Notes under the pieces: generated by a model
What the model was told of the DNA's origin: nothing
Databases searched by the model: none
Seen by the model: the letters and a program-made list of their open reading frames with translations, nothing else
Program-made: the position numbers and the translations under genes
In this document: positions 1-7,773 of the stretch, piece after piece
Layout of the letters: each line of letters starts with the position of its first letter
Numbering within the stretch: the first letter of the stretch is position 1
Source of the DNA: Myxococcales bacterium
GTDB taxonomy: Bacteria; Myxococcota_A; Bradymonadia; UBA7976; UBA1532
Assembly: GCA_020633555.1 (NCBI GenBank)
Contig: JACKDL010000047.1
Coordinates: 1 to 38,247 of the forward strand
Length of the DNA: 38,247 bases
Reading direction: 5' to 3'

Positions 1-2373
1 GAGCGGCGCCCGTAGCTCGTCGTCGATGGCCTCGTGGGCCAACTCGGGGGGCCCCGTCAGCGGCCTGAGCGCCAAGGCCAGCAGCTCGTCGACGTGCTCG
101 ATGGGGTGGAAGGTGATGGCCCCCCGCACTTCGGCGGGCACCTCCATCAGGTCCTTCTCGTTGGCCTTCGGCAACGCCACGTGGGCGATGCCGGCGCGGT
201 ACGCCGCCAGCAGCTTGTCCTTGATGCCGCCGACCGCCAGGACCTTACCCCGCAGCGTGACCTCGCCAGTCATGGCGACGTCGGCGCGAACCGCGCGACC
301 CGACAGCAGGCTCGCGAGGGCCAAGGTGACGGTCACGCCCGCTGAGGGGCCGTCTTTGGGCACGGCCCCGGCCGGGAAGTGGATGTGCAGGTCGACGGTG
401 TCCAGCTCGCCCGGCTCGAGCCCGAGGCGCTCGGCGCGAGACCGGGTGAACGAGTAGGCGGCCTGGACCGACTCCTTCATCACCTCGCCCAGCTTGCCGG
501 TGATGATGAGCTTGCCCTTCCCCGGCATCTTCAGCGCCTCGATCACCAGGATCTCGCCGCCCGAGCTGGTCCAGGCGAGGCCATTGGCCGCACCCACCTG
601 ATCCCCGTCCACGCCCTCGTCGTGGCTGAAGCGGGGGGGCCCCAGGAACTCCGTGATGGTCTCGGCTGCGACGGTGACCGGCGCCTGATCGCCCGACTCC
701 ACCTGGCGGCGCGCGATCTTCCGGGCGAGCTGCTCAAGCGATCGCTGCAGATTGCGCACCCCGGCCTCGCGCGTCCAACCCCGGACGATGGCGCGAACGG
801 CCTCCTCCCCCACCTGCGGCGCGGCAGGCAGCAGCCCATGCTCGTGCAGCACCTTCGGCACCAGGTGATCCCGAGCGATGGCCAGCTTCTCACTCTCGGT
901 GTAGCCCTCGATGGAGATGACCTCGAGGCGGTCCAGCAGCGGGCGCGGGATGTCGTGCAGGTAGTTCGCCGTGACGATGAACAGCACCTTCGAGAGGTCG
1001 AACGGGACGTTGAAGTAGTGGTCGGTGAACGTGTCGTTCTGCTCGGGGTCGAGGACCTCCAACAGGGCCGAAGCCGGATCGCCCCGGTGGTCGCTGCCGA
1101 TCTTGTCGATCTCGTCGAGCATCAGCAGCGGGTTCATGCACCCCGCCCGGGTGAGCCCGCTGAGGATCTTCCCCGGCAGCGCGCCCACGTACGTTCGCCG
1201 GTGTCCCCGGATCTCGGCCTCGTCGCGCACGCCGCCCACACTGATTCGGTAGAAGGCGCGCCCCACCGCCTCGGCGATGGCGCGCCCGAGGCTGGTCTTG
1301 CCCACGCCTGGCGGCCCGGCGAAGCAGAGGATCGGGCCCTTGTGGCCCGGGTTGAGCTTGCGGACCGCCAGGAACTCGAGGATGCGCGCCTTCACCTTCT
1401 CCAGACCGTGGTGCCCCTGGTCGAGGGCGACCTGGACCCGGGGGAGATCGATGTGCTCCTCGTTGAACTGCCCCCAGGGGAGCTGGAAGAAGCGGTCGAG
1501 GAAGGTCTTGATGACCTGGTACTCGCTGGAGCTGGGCTGGATGTGCCGAAGGCGCTCGATCTCGCGCCGGGCTTCCCGCGCGGTGGCCTCGGGCAGCCCC
1601 AGCGCGTCGAGTTGTTCGCTGTAGCCGTCCGCCTCGCGCTGGCTCAGATCATCCTCCGCGAGTTCCTTCCTGATGATCTTGAGCTGCTGGCGCAGGAAGT
1701 ACTCACGGCGGGACTCGTCGATCTCGCGCTTGGTCTTCTTGTCGACCTCTTTGCCCACCTGGATCCGGTCGAACTCGCCCCGCAGGAGGGCCACCGCGGC
1801 GTCGAAGCGGGCCTCGGTGGTCTCGGCCTCGATCAGCCCCAAGCGGAGGCCGTACTCCACCTGGAGCCCCGCCCCCAACAGGTCGGGCAGCCGCTCCAGG
1901 TTGCCCTGGTTGTGCCGCAGCACCCCCAGCAGGCCCTTGGGGTGGCGATCGGTGGCGTCGATCAGCCGCTCATACAGGCCGATGAGCTGCTTCGCCCGGA
2001 GGGTCGGGCGGCGCTTGCCGGGTGACGGATCGGGCAGGCGCTCAATGTGGCAGGCAAGCGCCGGCGCCGGCGACACAACGGGGCCGAGCTTCACCCGCTC
2101 AATGCCTTGGACCACCACGCTGAGCGCGTCATCGTCAAGGGCCACCCGGTCGAGCACGCGGGCCTCGGTGCCCACCGCCAGGCAGCCGTCCAGATCGGCG
2201 CCCGCGCGGCCATCCTCGGCGTAGGCCAGCACGACGCGAGTGTCCGGCTCGGGGTGGGCCTCGAACACGGCGCGGACCGCGGGGTGCTCCACCACCAGGG
2301 TCCTGACCTCACCCGGGAAGACGACGTCATCGTGCAGGCAGGCCACGGGGAGGACAGTGTCGGGGGCAGCCAT
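1..2373 (-). CDS. lon: ATP-dependent Lon protease (3' end beyond window)
   Basis: Cytoplasmic AAA+ serine protease that unfolds and degrades damaged and regulatory proteins. 791 codons are visible with no stop before the window edge; since Lon is usually about 800 residues, only the last few are missing. An N-terminal substrate-binding domain (about 1-200) is followed by a helical linker, the AAA+ module with Walker A GPPGVGKTS at 353-361 and Walker B LMLDEIDKIG, and the C-terminal protease. The catalytic dyad is intact: Ser677 in PKDGPSAG and Lys720 in GGIKDKLLAA, 43 residues apart as in E. coli Lon (S679/K722). The ATG at 2373 follows the miaE stop by 2 nt, so the gene is read as the second cistron of miaE-lon. 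No heat-shock element was recognised. Identity is secure. Confidence 0.97.
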   Translation of the reverse strand, partial: MAAPDTVLPVACLHDDVVFPGEVRTLVVEHPAVRAVFEAHPEPDTRVVLAYAEDGRAGADLDGCLAVGTEARVLDRVALDDDALSVVVQGIERVKLGPVVSPAPALACHIERLPDPSPGKRRPTLRAKQLIGLYERLIDATDRHPKGLLGVLRHNQGNLERLPDLLGAGLQVEYGLRLGLIEAETTEARFDAAVALLRGEFDRIQVGKEVDKKTKREIDESRREYFLRQQLKIIRKELAEDDLSQREADGYSEQLDALGLPEATAREARREIERLRHIQPSSSEYQVIKTFLDRFFQLPWGQFNEEHIDLPRVQVALDQGHHGLEKVKARILEFLAVRKLNPGHKGPILCFAGPPGVGKTSLGRAIAEAVGRAFYRISVGGVRDEAEIRGHRRTYVGALPGKILSGLTRAGCMNPLLMLDEIDKIGSDHRGDPASALLEVLDPEQNDTFTDHYFNVPFDLSKVLFIVTANYLHDIPRPLLDRLEVISIEGYTESEKLAIARDHLVPKVLHEHGLLPAAPQVGEEAVRAIVRGWTREAGVRNLQRSLEQLARKIARRQVESGDQAPVTVAAETITEFLGPPRFSHDEGVDGDQVGAANGLAWTSSGGEILVIEALKMPGKGKLIITGKLGEVMKESVQAAYSFTRSRAERLGLEPGELDTVDLHIHFPAGAVPKDGPSAGVTVTLALASLLSGRAVRADVAMTGEVTLRGKVLAVGGIKDKLLAAYRAGIAHVALPKANEKDLMEVPAEVRGAITFHPIEHVDELLALALRPLTGPPELAHEAIDDELRAPL

Positions 2374-2375
2374 GA

Positions 2376-2984
2376 TCAGTGCTCTCCGGCTTCGGCAGAC
2401 GTGGGGGCGCGGCTGTGGAGGCGGGGCTCGGCCGGGCACGCCTGCGCCACCTCGGCCTCGTGCGCCGCCAGCTCGGCCAGGCGCAGGCGGACCGGCTCGG
2501 CCCCGCAGAGTTCAGCGGCCAGATCGACATACAGCGCGTGGTGCCGGGCCTCGGAGCGCAGCAGCCCCCCATAGAAGGCCGCCAACGGCCCCTCGGGCAG
2601 GGCCTCGGCCAGGTACTGCATGCGCTCGCAGCTCCGCGCTTCGATGAGGGCGGCCACCAGAAGGGTGTCGATCAGCCGCTCGGGCTCGCCCTTGCGAACA
2701 GCCCTGCTCAGGCGCTCGGCGTAGGGCGATGGGCGGGAGGGGCCAAAGCGCACGCCTCGCTGCGCCAGGTGCCCCAGCACGGCCTCGAAGTGGCGCAGCT
2801 CCTCGCGCGCCAGCTCGCTGAGCGGCCGCTGCAGCGCCGCATGGTGCGGGTAGCGGAACAGGAGCGTCAGCGCGGTGGAGGCCGCCTTCTTCTCCAGGTG
2901 GGCGTGGTCGAGGAGCACGGCGTCGATCTGGTCGACCATGGCCGGGCCCCATGCGCCGGGCGTGCGCCATTGAAGATGAAGCAT
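2376..2984 (-). CDS. miaE: tRNA-(ms2io6A37) hydroxylase, MiaE
   Basis: Non-haem di-iron monooxygenase that hydroxylates the isopentenyl group of 2-methylthio-N6-isopentenyladenosine at tRNA position 37. The product is 202 residues, normal for the family. The ferritin-like four-helix metal-binding pattern is visible: a Glu in the LEKKAAST helix, then EELRH, a Glu in IEARSCERM, and SEARHH, giving the two ExxH pairs. The ATG at 2984 was chosen because it keeps the family-typical N-terminus MLHLQWRTP; the Met of MVDQIDAV, 15 residues on, is the alternative. No Shine-Dalgarno precedes 2984, and a candidate -10 lies so close that the mRNA could be leaderless. Its TGA lies 2 nt before the lon ATG. 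Identity is firm from motifs and length; substrate specificity is inferred from the family. Confidence 0.92.
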   Translation of the reverse strand: MLHLQWRTPGAWGPAMVDQIDAVLLDHAHLEKKAASTALTLLFRYPHHAALQRPLSELAREELRHFEAVLGHLAQRGVRFGPSRPSPYAERLSRAVRKGEPERLIDTLLVAALIEARSCERMQYLAEALPEGPLAAFYGGLLRSEARHHALYVDLAAELCGAEPVRLRLAELAAHEAEVAQACPAEPRLHSRAPTSAEAGEH

Positions 2985-2990
2985 GCACCG

Positions 2991-3019
2991 ATTGAACCGC
3001 CCCCGAGTCGGGACCGCAA
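2991..3019 (-). promoter_or_regulatory. candidate sigma-70-type promoter for miaE-lon
   Basis: On the minus strand TTGCGG (3019-3014) is separated by exactly 17 bp from TTCAAT (2996-2991). Matches to the -35 and -10 consensus are partial (about 3/6 and 4/6). Transcription would begin at or within a few bases of the miaE ATG at 2984, implying a leaderless or nearly leaderless mRNA, in keeping with the missing ribosome-binding site. Motif evidence only. Confidence 0.35.
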
Positions 3020-3047
3020 GAACCCGGGCGCCCCCACCGCGGCACGA

Positions 3048-3075
3048 TTGTTCCGGCGGGCGGGCCTCTGTTAAT
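3048..3075 (+). promoter_or_regulatory. candidate promoter for the Gly-rich lipoprotein gene
   Basis: TTGTTC (3048-3053) and GTTAAT (3070-3075) are 16 bp apart, in the only AT-rich patch of the 152-bp gap between divergent miaE and the lipoprotein gene. A start near 3082 would leave a leader of about 55 nt ending in a purine-rich GGGGAGAGG ribosome-binding site. Partial consensus matches; low certainty. Confidence 0.3.
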
Positions 3076-3136
3076 GGTCGGCGAGGGCCCGGCCGCCACG
3101 AGGCGTCGGGACGCTGCAACCCGGGGAGAGGACGCG

Positions 3137-4255
3137 ATGGGAAGCAAGAGCCTGACGTGGCTGCTGGGGGTCGGACTGACGGCCCTGGGCTGCAGCGGCG
3201 GCGGTGGTGGTGGTGGGGCCGGCGGCGGCGGTGGCGCTGGTGGCGGACAGACCGACGGGGGCCTGATCACCGACAGCGGCGCGGGCGGCATGGGCGGTGC
3301 GGGCGGAGCCGGTGGCGCTGGTGGCGCTGGTGGCGCGGGCGGCTCAGGCGGCGGCCTGCCCCCGGAGCGCTCCATCGATGAGCGCTGTCCGGATGCCCAG
3401 GCCGGCACCTACCTGCTGGTGATGTACCCCGACCGGGTGGACGCCTATCGCCACCGGGCGAACGTCACCTACTTCTGCGAGTTCCTGGCCCTGGCCGACA
3501 ACGGAATCACCAACGCCACCGGCATCACACGCGGCAACGACGGCAAGTTCTACGTCGTCCAGCCCGAGGGCAACGAGGGCTCGGTCTACCGGTTCTCGGA
3601 GAACGGGGAGTTCGAGGCGAAGGTGCTCACCAACGCCAACCTGGCGGGCATCGGCGGGATCTGGACCACCTTCGGGGACGACTACTTCGTCTACTCGCGC
3701 ACCAGCCAGAACGTGTACCGGCTGAACGACCAGCTTCAGTACCGCGGCCAGGCCACCCTGCCCACCTGGCAGGGCTCGCGGCTCGAGAACCTGAAGGACC
3801 TGGTGTTCACCGAGCAGGACGCGATGGTGGCCACCTTCACCGATCGGCCGCCCAAGCTGTTCAAGGCGCCCTTCGGCCCCGACTGGCCCGAGGATGAGAT
3901 CGGCGCGGCCAACGCGGTGGCGGCCATCTTCGGCACCGAGGAGGGCACCAAGGTGATGTTCGCCGGCCAGGTGGGCGGCTTGGACGCCGCCTACGGCGTG
4001 ATGGTGTACAAGCCGCCCGTCAGCGGGCGCGCCCCGCCCGAGCTCGAGCTGGTGCTGGTGCCGGCGGGCGAGATCGAGGACGGGGTGTCCCTGGCGCTCC
4101 ACGACACCGGCGTGCTGGTCTTGGACAGCGGCATCGCCGGCTCGCCCCGCGTTCAGGACTTCAGCGGTGCGGGGGAGCGGCTCTCGGAGACCATGCTCCA
4201 GGGCGAGGGCCGTCCGATGCGCATCCTGCGCGAGCAGGTGTTCCCGGACTTCTGA
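3137..4255 (+). CDS. lipoprotein with glycine-rich tether, function unknown
   Basis: A 372-residue exported protein of unrecognised function. The ATG at 3137 follows GGGGAGAGG and begins a short signal peptide ending ALGC, so Cys18 is the predicted lipidated residue. Residues 19-73 are almost entirely Gly with Ala, Ser and Asp, including repeated GGA units; this looks like a flexible tether from the membrane. The remainder (about 75-372) is an ordinary mixed-sequence domain with repeated short strands and aromatic-Gly turns (for example GITRGNDGKFYVVQPEG and DDYFVYSRTSQNVYRL), suggestive of a beta-propeller-like sensor or binding domain. No catalytic motif was seen. It is transcribed alone, divergent from miaE and convergent with the GpsA-like gene. 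Lipoprotein status is well supported; the fold is a guess. Confidence 0.85.
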   Translation: MGSKSLTWLLGVGLTALGCSGGGGGGGAGGGGGAGGGQTDGGLITDSGAGGMGGAGGAGGAGGAGGAGGSGGGLPPERSIDERCPDAQAGTYLLVMYPDRVDAYRHRANVTYFCEFLALADNGITNATGITRGNDGKFYVVQPEGNEGSVYRFSENGEFEAKVLTNANLAGIGGIWTTFGDDYFVYSRTSQNVYRLNDQLQYRGQATLPTWQGSRLENLKDLVFTEQDAMVATFTDRPPKLFKAPFGPDWPEDEIGAANAVAAIFGTEEGTKVMFAGQVGGLDAAYGVMVYKPPVSGRAPPELELVLVPAGEIEDGVSLALHDTGVLVLDSGIAGSPRVQDFSGAGERLSETMLQGEGRPMRILREQVFPDF

Positions 4256-4265
4256 TCGGCCATGA

Positions 4266-4285
4266 GGTGGGCCGCCCGGCCCGCC
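4266..4285. terminator. hairpin between convergent genes, possible bidirectional terminator
   Basis: GGTGGGCCG (4266-4274) pairs with CGGCCCGCC (4277-4285) through a two-base centre, a 9-bp GC-rich stem with one G-T pair. It occupies most of the 29-bp gap between the lipoprotein stop (4255) and the stop of the GpsA-like gene (4285-4287). There is no T-tract on either side, so efficiency is uncertain. Confidence 0.4.
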
Positions 4286-5214
4286 TACTCGGCGCGCGCC
4301 GCCCGCTGCATCAACGCGTCGAGCGCCGAGCTGGCGGCCACCTCACCCTTCAACAGCCCCAGCACCGCCCCCAGCATGGGCGCCCGCAGCCGCTGCTTCG
4401 CAGCCCGGGCAGCCAGCGTGGTCGCCGCCTCCACGAGCTCGGGGTGACGGTCCGCCAGGCCCTCGGTCTCTCCCCGCGCGATGGCCTGCCCTGCCTGGAA
4501 GCCCGCGCCGCCCCCTTCGAAGATGTAGGTGGTCAGCGCGCCCAACCCGGCCAGGCCGTGCGCGGTGTTGGCCCGGCCTCCCAAGCCCTGCACCACCCGA
4601 TCCATCTCGGCCACGGCCCGCGTCAGCGCCGTGGCCTCGGTGGCGGCCCCCACAGCCAGCTCCCGGGCGGCCCCCATGGCCACCGCCAGCACCGCGGCGA
4701 GGGCGTTGGAGAGCTCCACGCCCACGGCGTCGGGGTTGGTGTAGATCCGCAGGTGTTTGCCCACCAACGAGTCCTGGATCTCGTCGGCCCAGGTGCCGAA
4801 GGGCGAGCCCACCACCAGCGCGGCGGGCTGGTTCTTGTCCAGGGCTTGTGCGTCGGCGGCGCCCGCGAGCACAGCCACCTGGCGGATGCAGGTGAGGGCC
4901 TGCACCGCCTCGCTCGCCCGCCGGTGGTTGTCGGTGGTGAGGCCCCGCGCGGTGGTGAGGGCCCGGTGGTGCCCCTTGCAGTGCGGGGCCAGCGCCCGGA
5001 GGCCCTGCTCCACCTCGGCAGCGGGGAGCGCGAACACCAGCCGCTCGCAGGTCGCCATCGCCGCCGGGCCGTCGGTGGTGTGGGTCACGCCGGCCGGCAG
5101 CTTGCGCCGCGACGCGGTCAGCCCCACCAGGAGCACGGTGTGATCTGCGGCCGCCAGCCGCCGCGCCAGCGCCCGCCCCCAGGCTCCATCCCCAAAGACC
5201 GCCCAAGCGCTCAT
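4285..5214 (-). CDS. GpsA-like NAD(P)-binding protein, probable non-canonical glycerol-3-phosphate dehydrogenase
   Basis: 309 residues with the overall layout of NAD(P)-dependent glycerol-3-phosphate dehydrogenase: an N-terminal Rossmann glycine motif (FGDGAWGRALA, 7-17) and an all-helical C-terminal half aligning with GpsA (RIYTNPDAVGVELSNAL; GLAGLGALTTY). Several expected active-site residues are missing. The Lys of the family GA(L/V)KNV motif is Ala173 (NALAAV); the Lys of ATKGL is Arg90; the Asp of GLGDL is Ala226; the usual SRN segment is replaced by Gly-rich sequence; and SGPxFAxE is degraded to VGSPFGTWADE. The protein may have lost catalysis, changed substrate, or become regulatory. 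Its ATG overlaps the stop of the upstream PlsB-like gene (ATGA), so the two are translationally coupled. Fold membership is confident; activity is doubtful. Confidence 0.8.
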   Translation of the reverse strand: MSAWAVFGDGAWGRALARRLAAADHTVLLVGLTASRRKLPAGVTHTTDGPAAMATCERLVFALPAAEVEQGLRALAPHCKGHHRALTTARGLTTDNHRRASEAVQALTCIRQVAVLAGAADAQALDKNQPAALVVGSPFGTWADEIQDSLVGKHLRIYTNPDAVGVELSNALAAVLAVAMGAARELAVGAATEATALTRAVAEMDRVVQGLGGRANTAHGLAGLGALTTYIFEGGGAGFQAGQAIARGETEGLADRHPELVEAATTLAARAAKQRLRAPMLGAVLGLLKGEVAASSALDALMQRAARAE

Positions 5215-6827
5215 GGTTGCACCGCCTCGACCAGCTCGTCGGTCCAGTGGGCCAGCCGGTTGCCGTAGAAGAACAAGAGCTTGGGATCACGCACCACCAG
5301 GCTGTCGCCCGACCGCTCCAGGGCGGAGTGGGTGTGGTACATGCCGAAGGTGTTGATGGCGTCGTCGAGCAGCTCGTCGATGGCCCCCTCGCGCACCAGC
5401 GGATCCAGCTTCACGCGGTCGGCGTCCTCCATGGCCACGAGTTTGCGCCGCAGGCGCTCCAGGGCGGCGCAGATCTCGGCGCGGTCGTGCCGGTCGCCGC
5501 TGGTGGTCCGCAGCAGCGCGAACAGGTCCAGGTGGGGCGCCATCGCCTTCTCGCGCTGGAACAGCAGCCAGCCCAGCAGGTTGGTGGGCAGCAGCACGGT
5601 CTCGCTGAGGAACGCCGCCGCCACCCGCCGCCCGAGCTGCCGGGTGTACTCGGCGTCTCGCCCGGCGTCGGCCACCGGTCGGCCGTCGCGCTCCAGATAC
5701 TTGCCCGGGTCCAGGACGGTGCCGTCGGGGCCGATGGAGCGCCCCTTCTCGTCGATGCGGTTGCCGAACACGTCCAGGGGGGCGCCGTAGCGGATGACCA
5801 TGGTGGTGTCCATGCCCATCAGCTTGATGGCGAAGTGGCTGACCCGACCGATGCGGCTGAACTCGTCGTCCTCGATGATGTAGCGCGCCTGGCCAGCTTC
5901 CTTCAGGTGATCCTCGATGAGGGTCTCGGCCTCGAGCACCAGCGGATAGTTGATGGTGACCGGCACCACGTAGATGGGGCGGTCATCGCCCCTGTGCCGG
6001 CGCTCGGCGAAGCCCGCCAGCGCGCTGCCCAGCAGGCCCAGCTTCAGCTTCTGCTCCACCAGGCCCGAGCGCGAGCGCGTGCCGCCCGGGAAGAAGAGGC
6101 TGTGGTAGCCGCGCTCCAGCAAGACCTGGCTGTAGATCTTGAGGACCCCCTTGTACAGGGAGTGCCGCAGGCGCCGATCCACCCGGTAGGCGCCCAGGTT
6201 GCGCATGAAGTAGCCCGTCACCGGGTTGGTGAACAGGTTCTTCCCCGCCCCATAGGTCACCGGCGGCAAGCCCGCGTGCATGAGGGACCAGCCCAGCACC
6301 ACGCTGTCGAGGTTGCTGGAGTGGGTGGGCACCACCACCAGCGTGCCCTTCTCGGCCAGCGCGCGCAGGTGGGGCAGATCGCCCTCGACCCGGATGCGCT
6401 GCGAGAGGTCGCCAAAGGCCTTCAGGTTGCGGGGGATCCCGCCGCCCAGGTCGGTGGCGTTGAAGAGCGCCCCGAGGCCCACCGGCAGCACCTGCGTGGC
6501 GAAGCGGTAGACGCGCCGGTCGAAGTGACCGACCACGTCTTGCACGTACCAGGTGGCCAGGCGGCGCACCTCGTCGCGCAGCTCCCCCTCGTCCATGCGG
6601 CCGATGCGGCGGGCCAGCTTCTGCCAGCCCGACAGCCGCTCGGCCTCACGGCCCTTGGCTCGCTCGAGGCGGTGGATCTCGTGGTAGGCGGCGTCGTTGA
6701 GCGCGAGCTGGAGGGCGCGAGGCCCTCGGGCGCTGCCAAAGCCCTCGAAGGCCTCGACCGCGCGGGAGACGACCTCACGCTCGATGTCGCCGCGGTGGCG
6801 GTTGAACTGGAAGATCGGCGGGTTCAT
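5211..6827 (-). CDS. PlsB/GPAT-like glycerol-3-phosphate (or lysophospholipid) acyltransferase
   Basis: A 538-residue acyltransferase of the PlsB/PlsC superfamily, expected to move an acyl chain onto glycerol-3-phosphate or a related lipid at the inner face of the cytoplasmic membrane. Acyltransferase blocks appear in order: the catalytic HX4D (THSSNLDS, His169/Asp174), block II around GAGKNLF (193-199) with YRVDRR near 214, block III FFPGGTRSRSG (245-255), and block IV VPVTINYP (288-295). In block III the Glu normal in FPEGTRS or VEGGRSRTG is Gly248. Long helical regions flank the core, as in GPATs and unlike the shorter PlsC. The start at 6827 overlaps the stop of the upstream methylase and its stop overlaps the GpsA-like start, so it sits in the middle of a coupled operon. 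Superfamily is firm; the exact acyl acceptor is open. Confidence 0.85.
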   Translation of the reverse strand: MNPPIFQFNRHRGDIEREVVSRAVEAFEGFGSARGPRALQLALNDAAYHEIHRLERAKGREAERLSGWQKLARRIGRMDEGELRDEVRRLATWYVQDVVGHFDRRVYRFATQVLPVGLGALFNATDLGGGIPRNLKAFGDLSQRIRVEGDLPHLRALAEKGTLVVVPTHSSNLDSVVLGWSLMHAGLPPVTYGAGKNLFTNPVTGYFMRNLGAYRVDRRLRHSLYKGVLKIYSQVLLERGYHSLFFPGGTRSRSGLVEQKLKLGLLGSALAGFAERRHRGDDRPIYVVPVTINYPLVLEAETLIEDHLKEAGQARYIIEDDEFSRIGRVSHFAIKLMGMDTTMVIRYGAPLDVFGNRIDEKGRSIGPDGTVLDPGKYLERDGRPVADAGRDAEYTRQLGRRVAAAFLSETVLLPTNLLGWLLFQREKAMAPHLDLFALLRTTSGDRHDRAEICAALERLRRKLVAMEDADRVKLDPLVREGAIDELLDDAINTFGMYHTHSALERSGDSLVVRDPKLLFFYGNRLAHWTDELVEAVQP

Positions 6828-7762
6828 GCCCCCGACGATACACGCCGCGCCCGCCGCGCGGCAGCTTTCCGAAGCCGCCCCGTGACGTTGATGTAGACCA
6901 GCACCTCGGGCACCGGCCCACGCTTGGTGGGATCGCGGTTGATGGACCGCCGGGCCTCGACGCCGACGTAGCGCAGGCCGTGCCGCCGGTACAGCGCCAC
7001 GCTCTCGGTGGTCTTGTTGTTGCTGAGCAGGCCGCCCACCCCGAGGCGCTGCAGCGCCACGAACCACTCCGCGAGGGCCTCGTGGGCGTCCATGCCGAAG
7101 GGCAGCCGGTCGTAGGCCGTGAAGCTGGCGGTGCGGCTGTGGGGCAGGTACGGCGGATCGGCATACACCACCGCGCCCGGACCCAGCGCCAGATCCGACC
7201 GGGCCTGCAGCGTGCGGAAGTCGGCCTCGACGATCTCGGCGCGGGTCTCGTTGAGCGCCCGGCTGACGGCCCGGATGTTGTCCACGTCCACCAGCCGCGG
7301 CCGCTTGTAGCGCCCGAAGGGCACGTTGAACTGCCCGCTGCGGTTGAGCCGGTAGAGCCCGTTGTAGCAGGTGCGGTTCAGCCACAGCATGCGGCCGGCC
7401 CGCGCCACGGGCTCCTGAGGCTCCTGGTCCCGCACGGCGTAGTAGCGGTCGGCGTCCGGCGTGCCCAGCGCCTGGACCGCCGCGATGACCGCCTCGGGTT
7501 CTTCTTTGATCCGCGTCCAGACGTTGACGAGCTCGGGGTTGCGATCCGCCAGCACGGCGCGGCCGATCCGCCGGGGCGACTCGGGGTCCAGGTGCTCCCG
7601 GGCCAGCGCCAGGAACACCGCCCCTCCGCCCAGGAAGGGCTCCACGTAGGTGTCGATGGCGTCGGGCAGCCGCGGGAGGATCTCGCCAAGCAGCGAGCGC
7701 TTGCCGCCCGCCCACTTGAGGAACGGGCGGGGGGTCTCGTATTTGCCGGGCGTCTGGGCCAT
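6824..7762 (-). CDS. Dam-type (D12 class) DNA adenine N6-methyltransferase
   Basis: A 312-residue DNA methyltransferase transferring a methyl group from S-adenosylmethionine to N6 of adenine. All D12-class hallmarks are present: KWAGGKR (16-22), the SAM-binding motif EPFLGGGAVF (41-50), the conserved LNRTCYNGLYRLN block (128-140), and catalytic motif IV DPPY (202-205). Family members usually recognise GATC, but specificity cannot be read from sequence. No restriction endonuclease is nearby, so it is a solitary methylase. It starts 11 bp after the boxR stop, and its TGA overlaps the PlsB-like ATG, so it belongs to the boxR-led operon. Such orphan Dam enzymes act in replication, mismatch repair or regulation in other bacteria; the role here is not shown. 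Confidence 0.92.
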   Translation of the reverse strand: MAQTPGKYETPRPFLKWAGGKRSLLGEILPRLPDAIDTYVEPFLGGGAVFLALAREHLDPESPRRIGRAVLADRNPELVNVWTRIKEEPEAVIAAVQALGTPDADRYYAVRDQEPQEPVARAGRMLWLNRTCYNGLYRLNRSGQFNVPFGRYKRPRLVDVDNIRAVSRALNETRAEIVEADFRTLQARSDLALGPGAVVYADPPYLPHSRTASFTAYDRLPFGMDAHEALAEWFVALQRLGVGGLLSNNKTTESVALYRRHGLRYVGVEARRSINRDPTKRGPVPEVLVYINVTGRLRKAAARRARRVSSGA

Positions 7763-7773
7763 GGGCGGCGACC

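Noticed and set aside
379..2025. A 548-codon plus-strand open frame opposite lon
   Set aside because: The opposite strand encodes Lon with complete Walker and catalytic motifs; this frame is its mirror image without any domain.
3198..3355. G-rich repeats considered as a CRISPR or tandem-repeat locus
   Set aside because: The units are short, imperfect and in frame, coding Gly-rich residues inside a lipoprotein; there are no spacers.
5217..6896. A 559-codon plus-strand open frame opposite the PlsB-like gene
   Set aside because: Antisense shadow of an acyltransferase with all four blocks; composition is His/Val/Gln-rich and motif-free.
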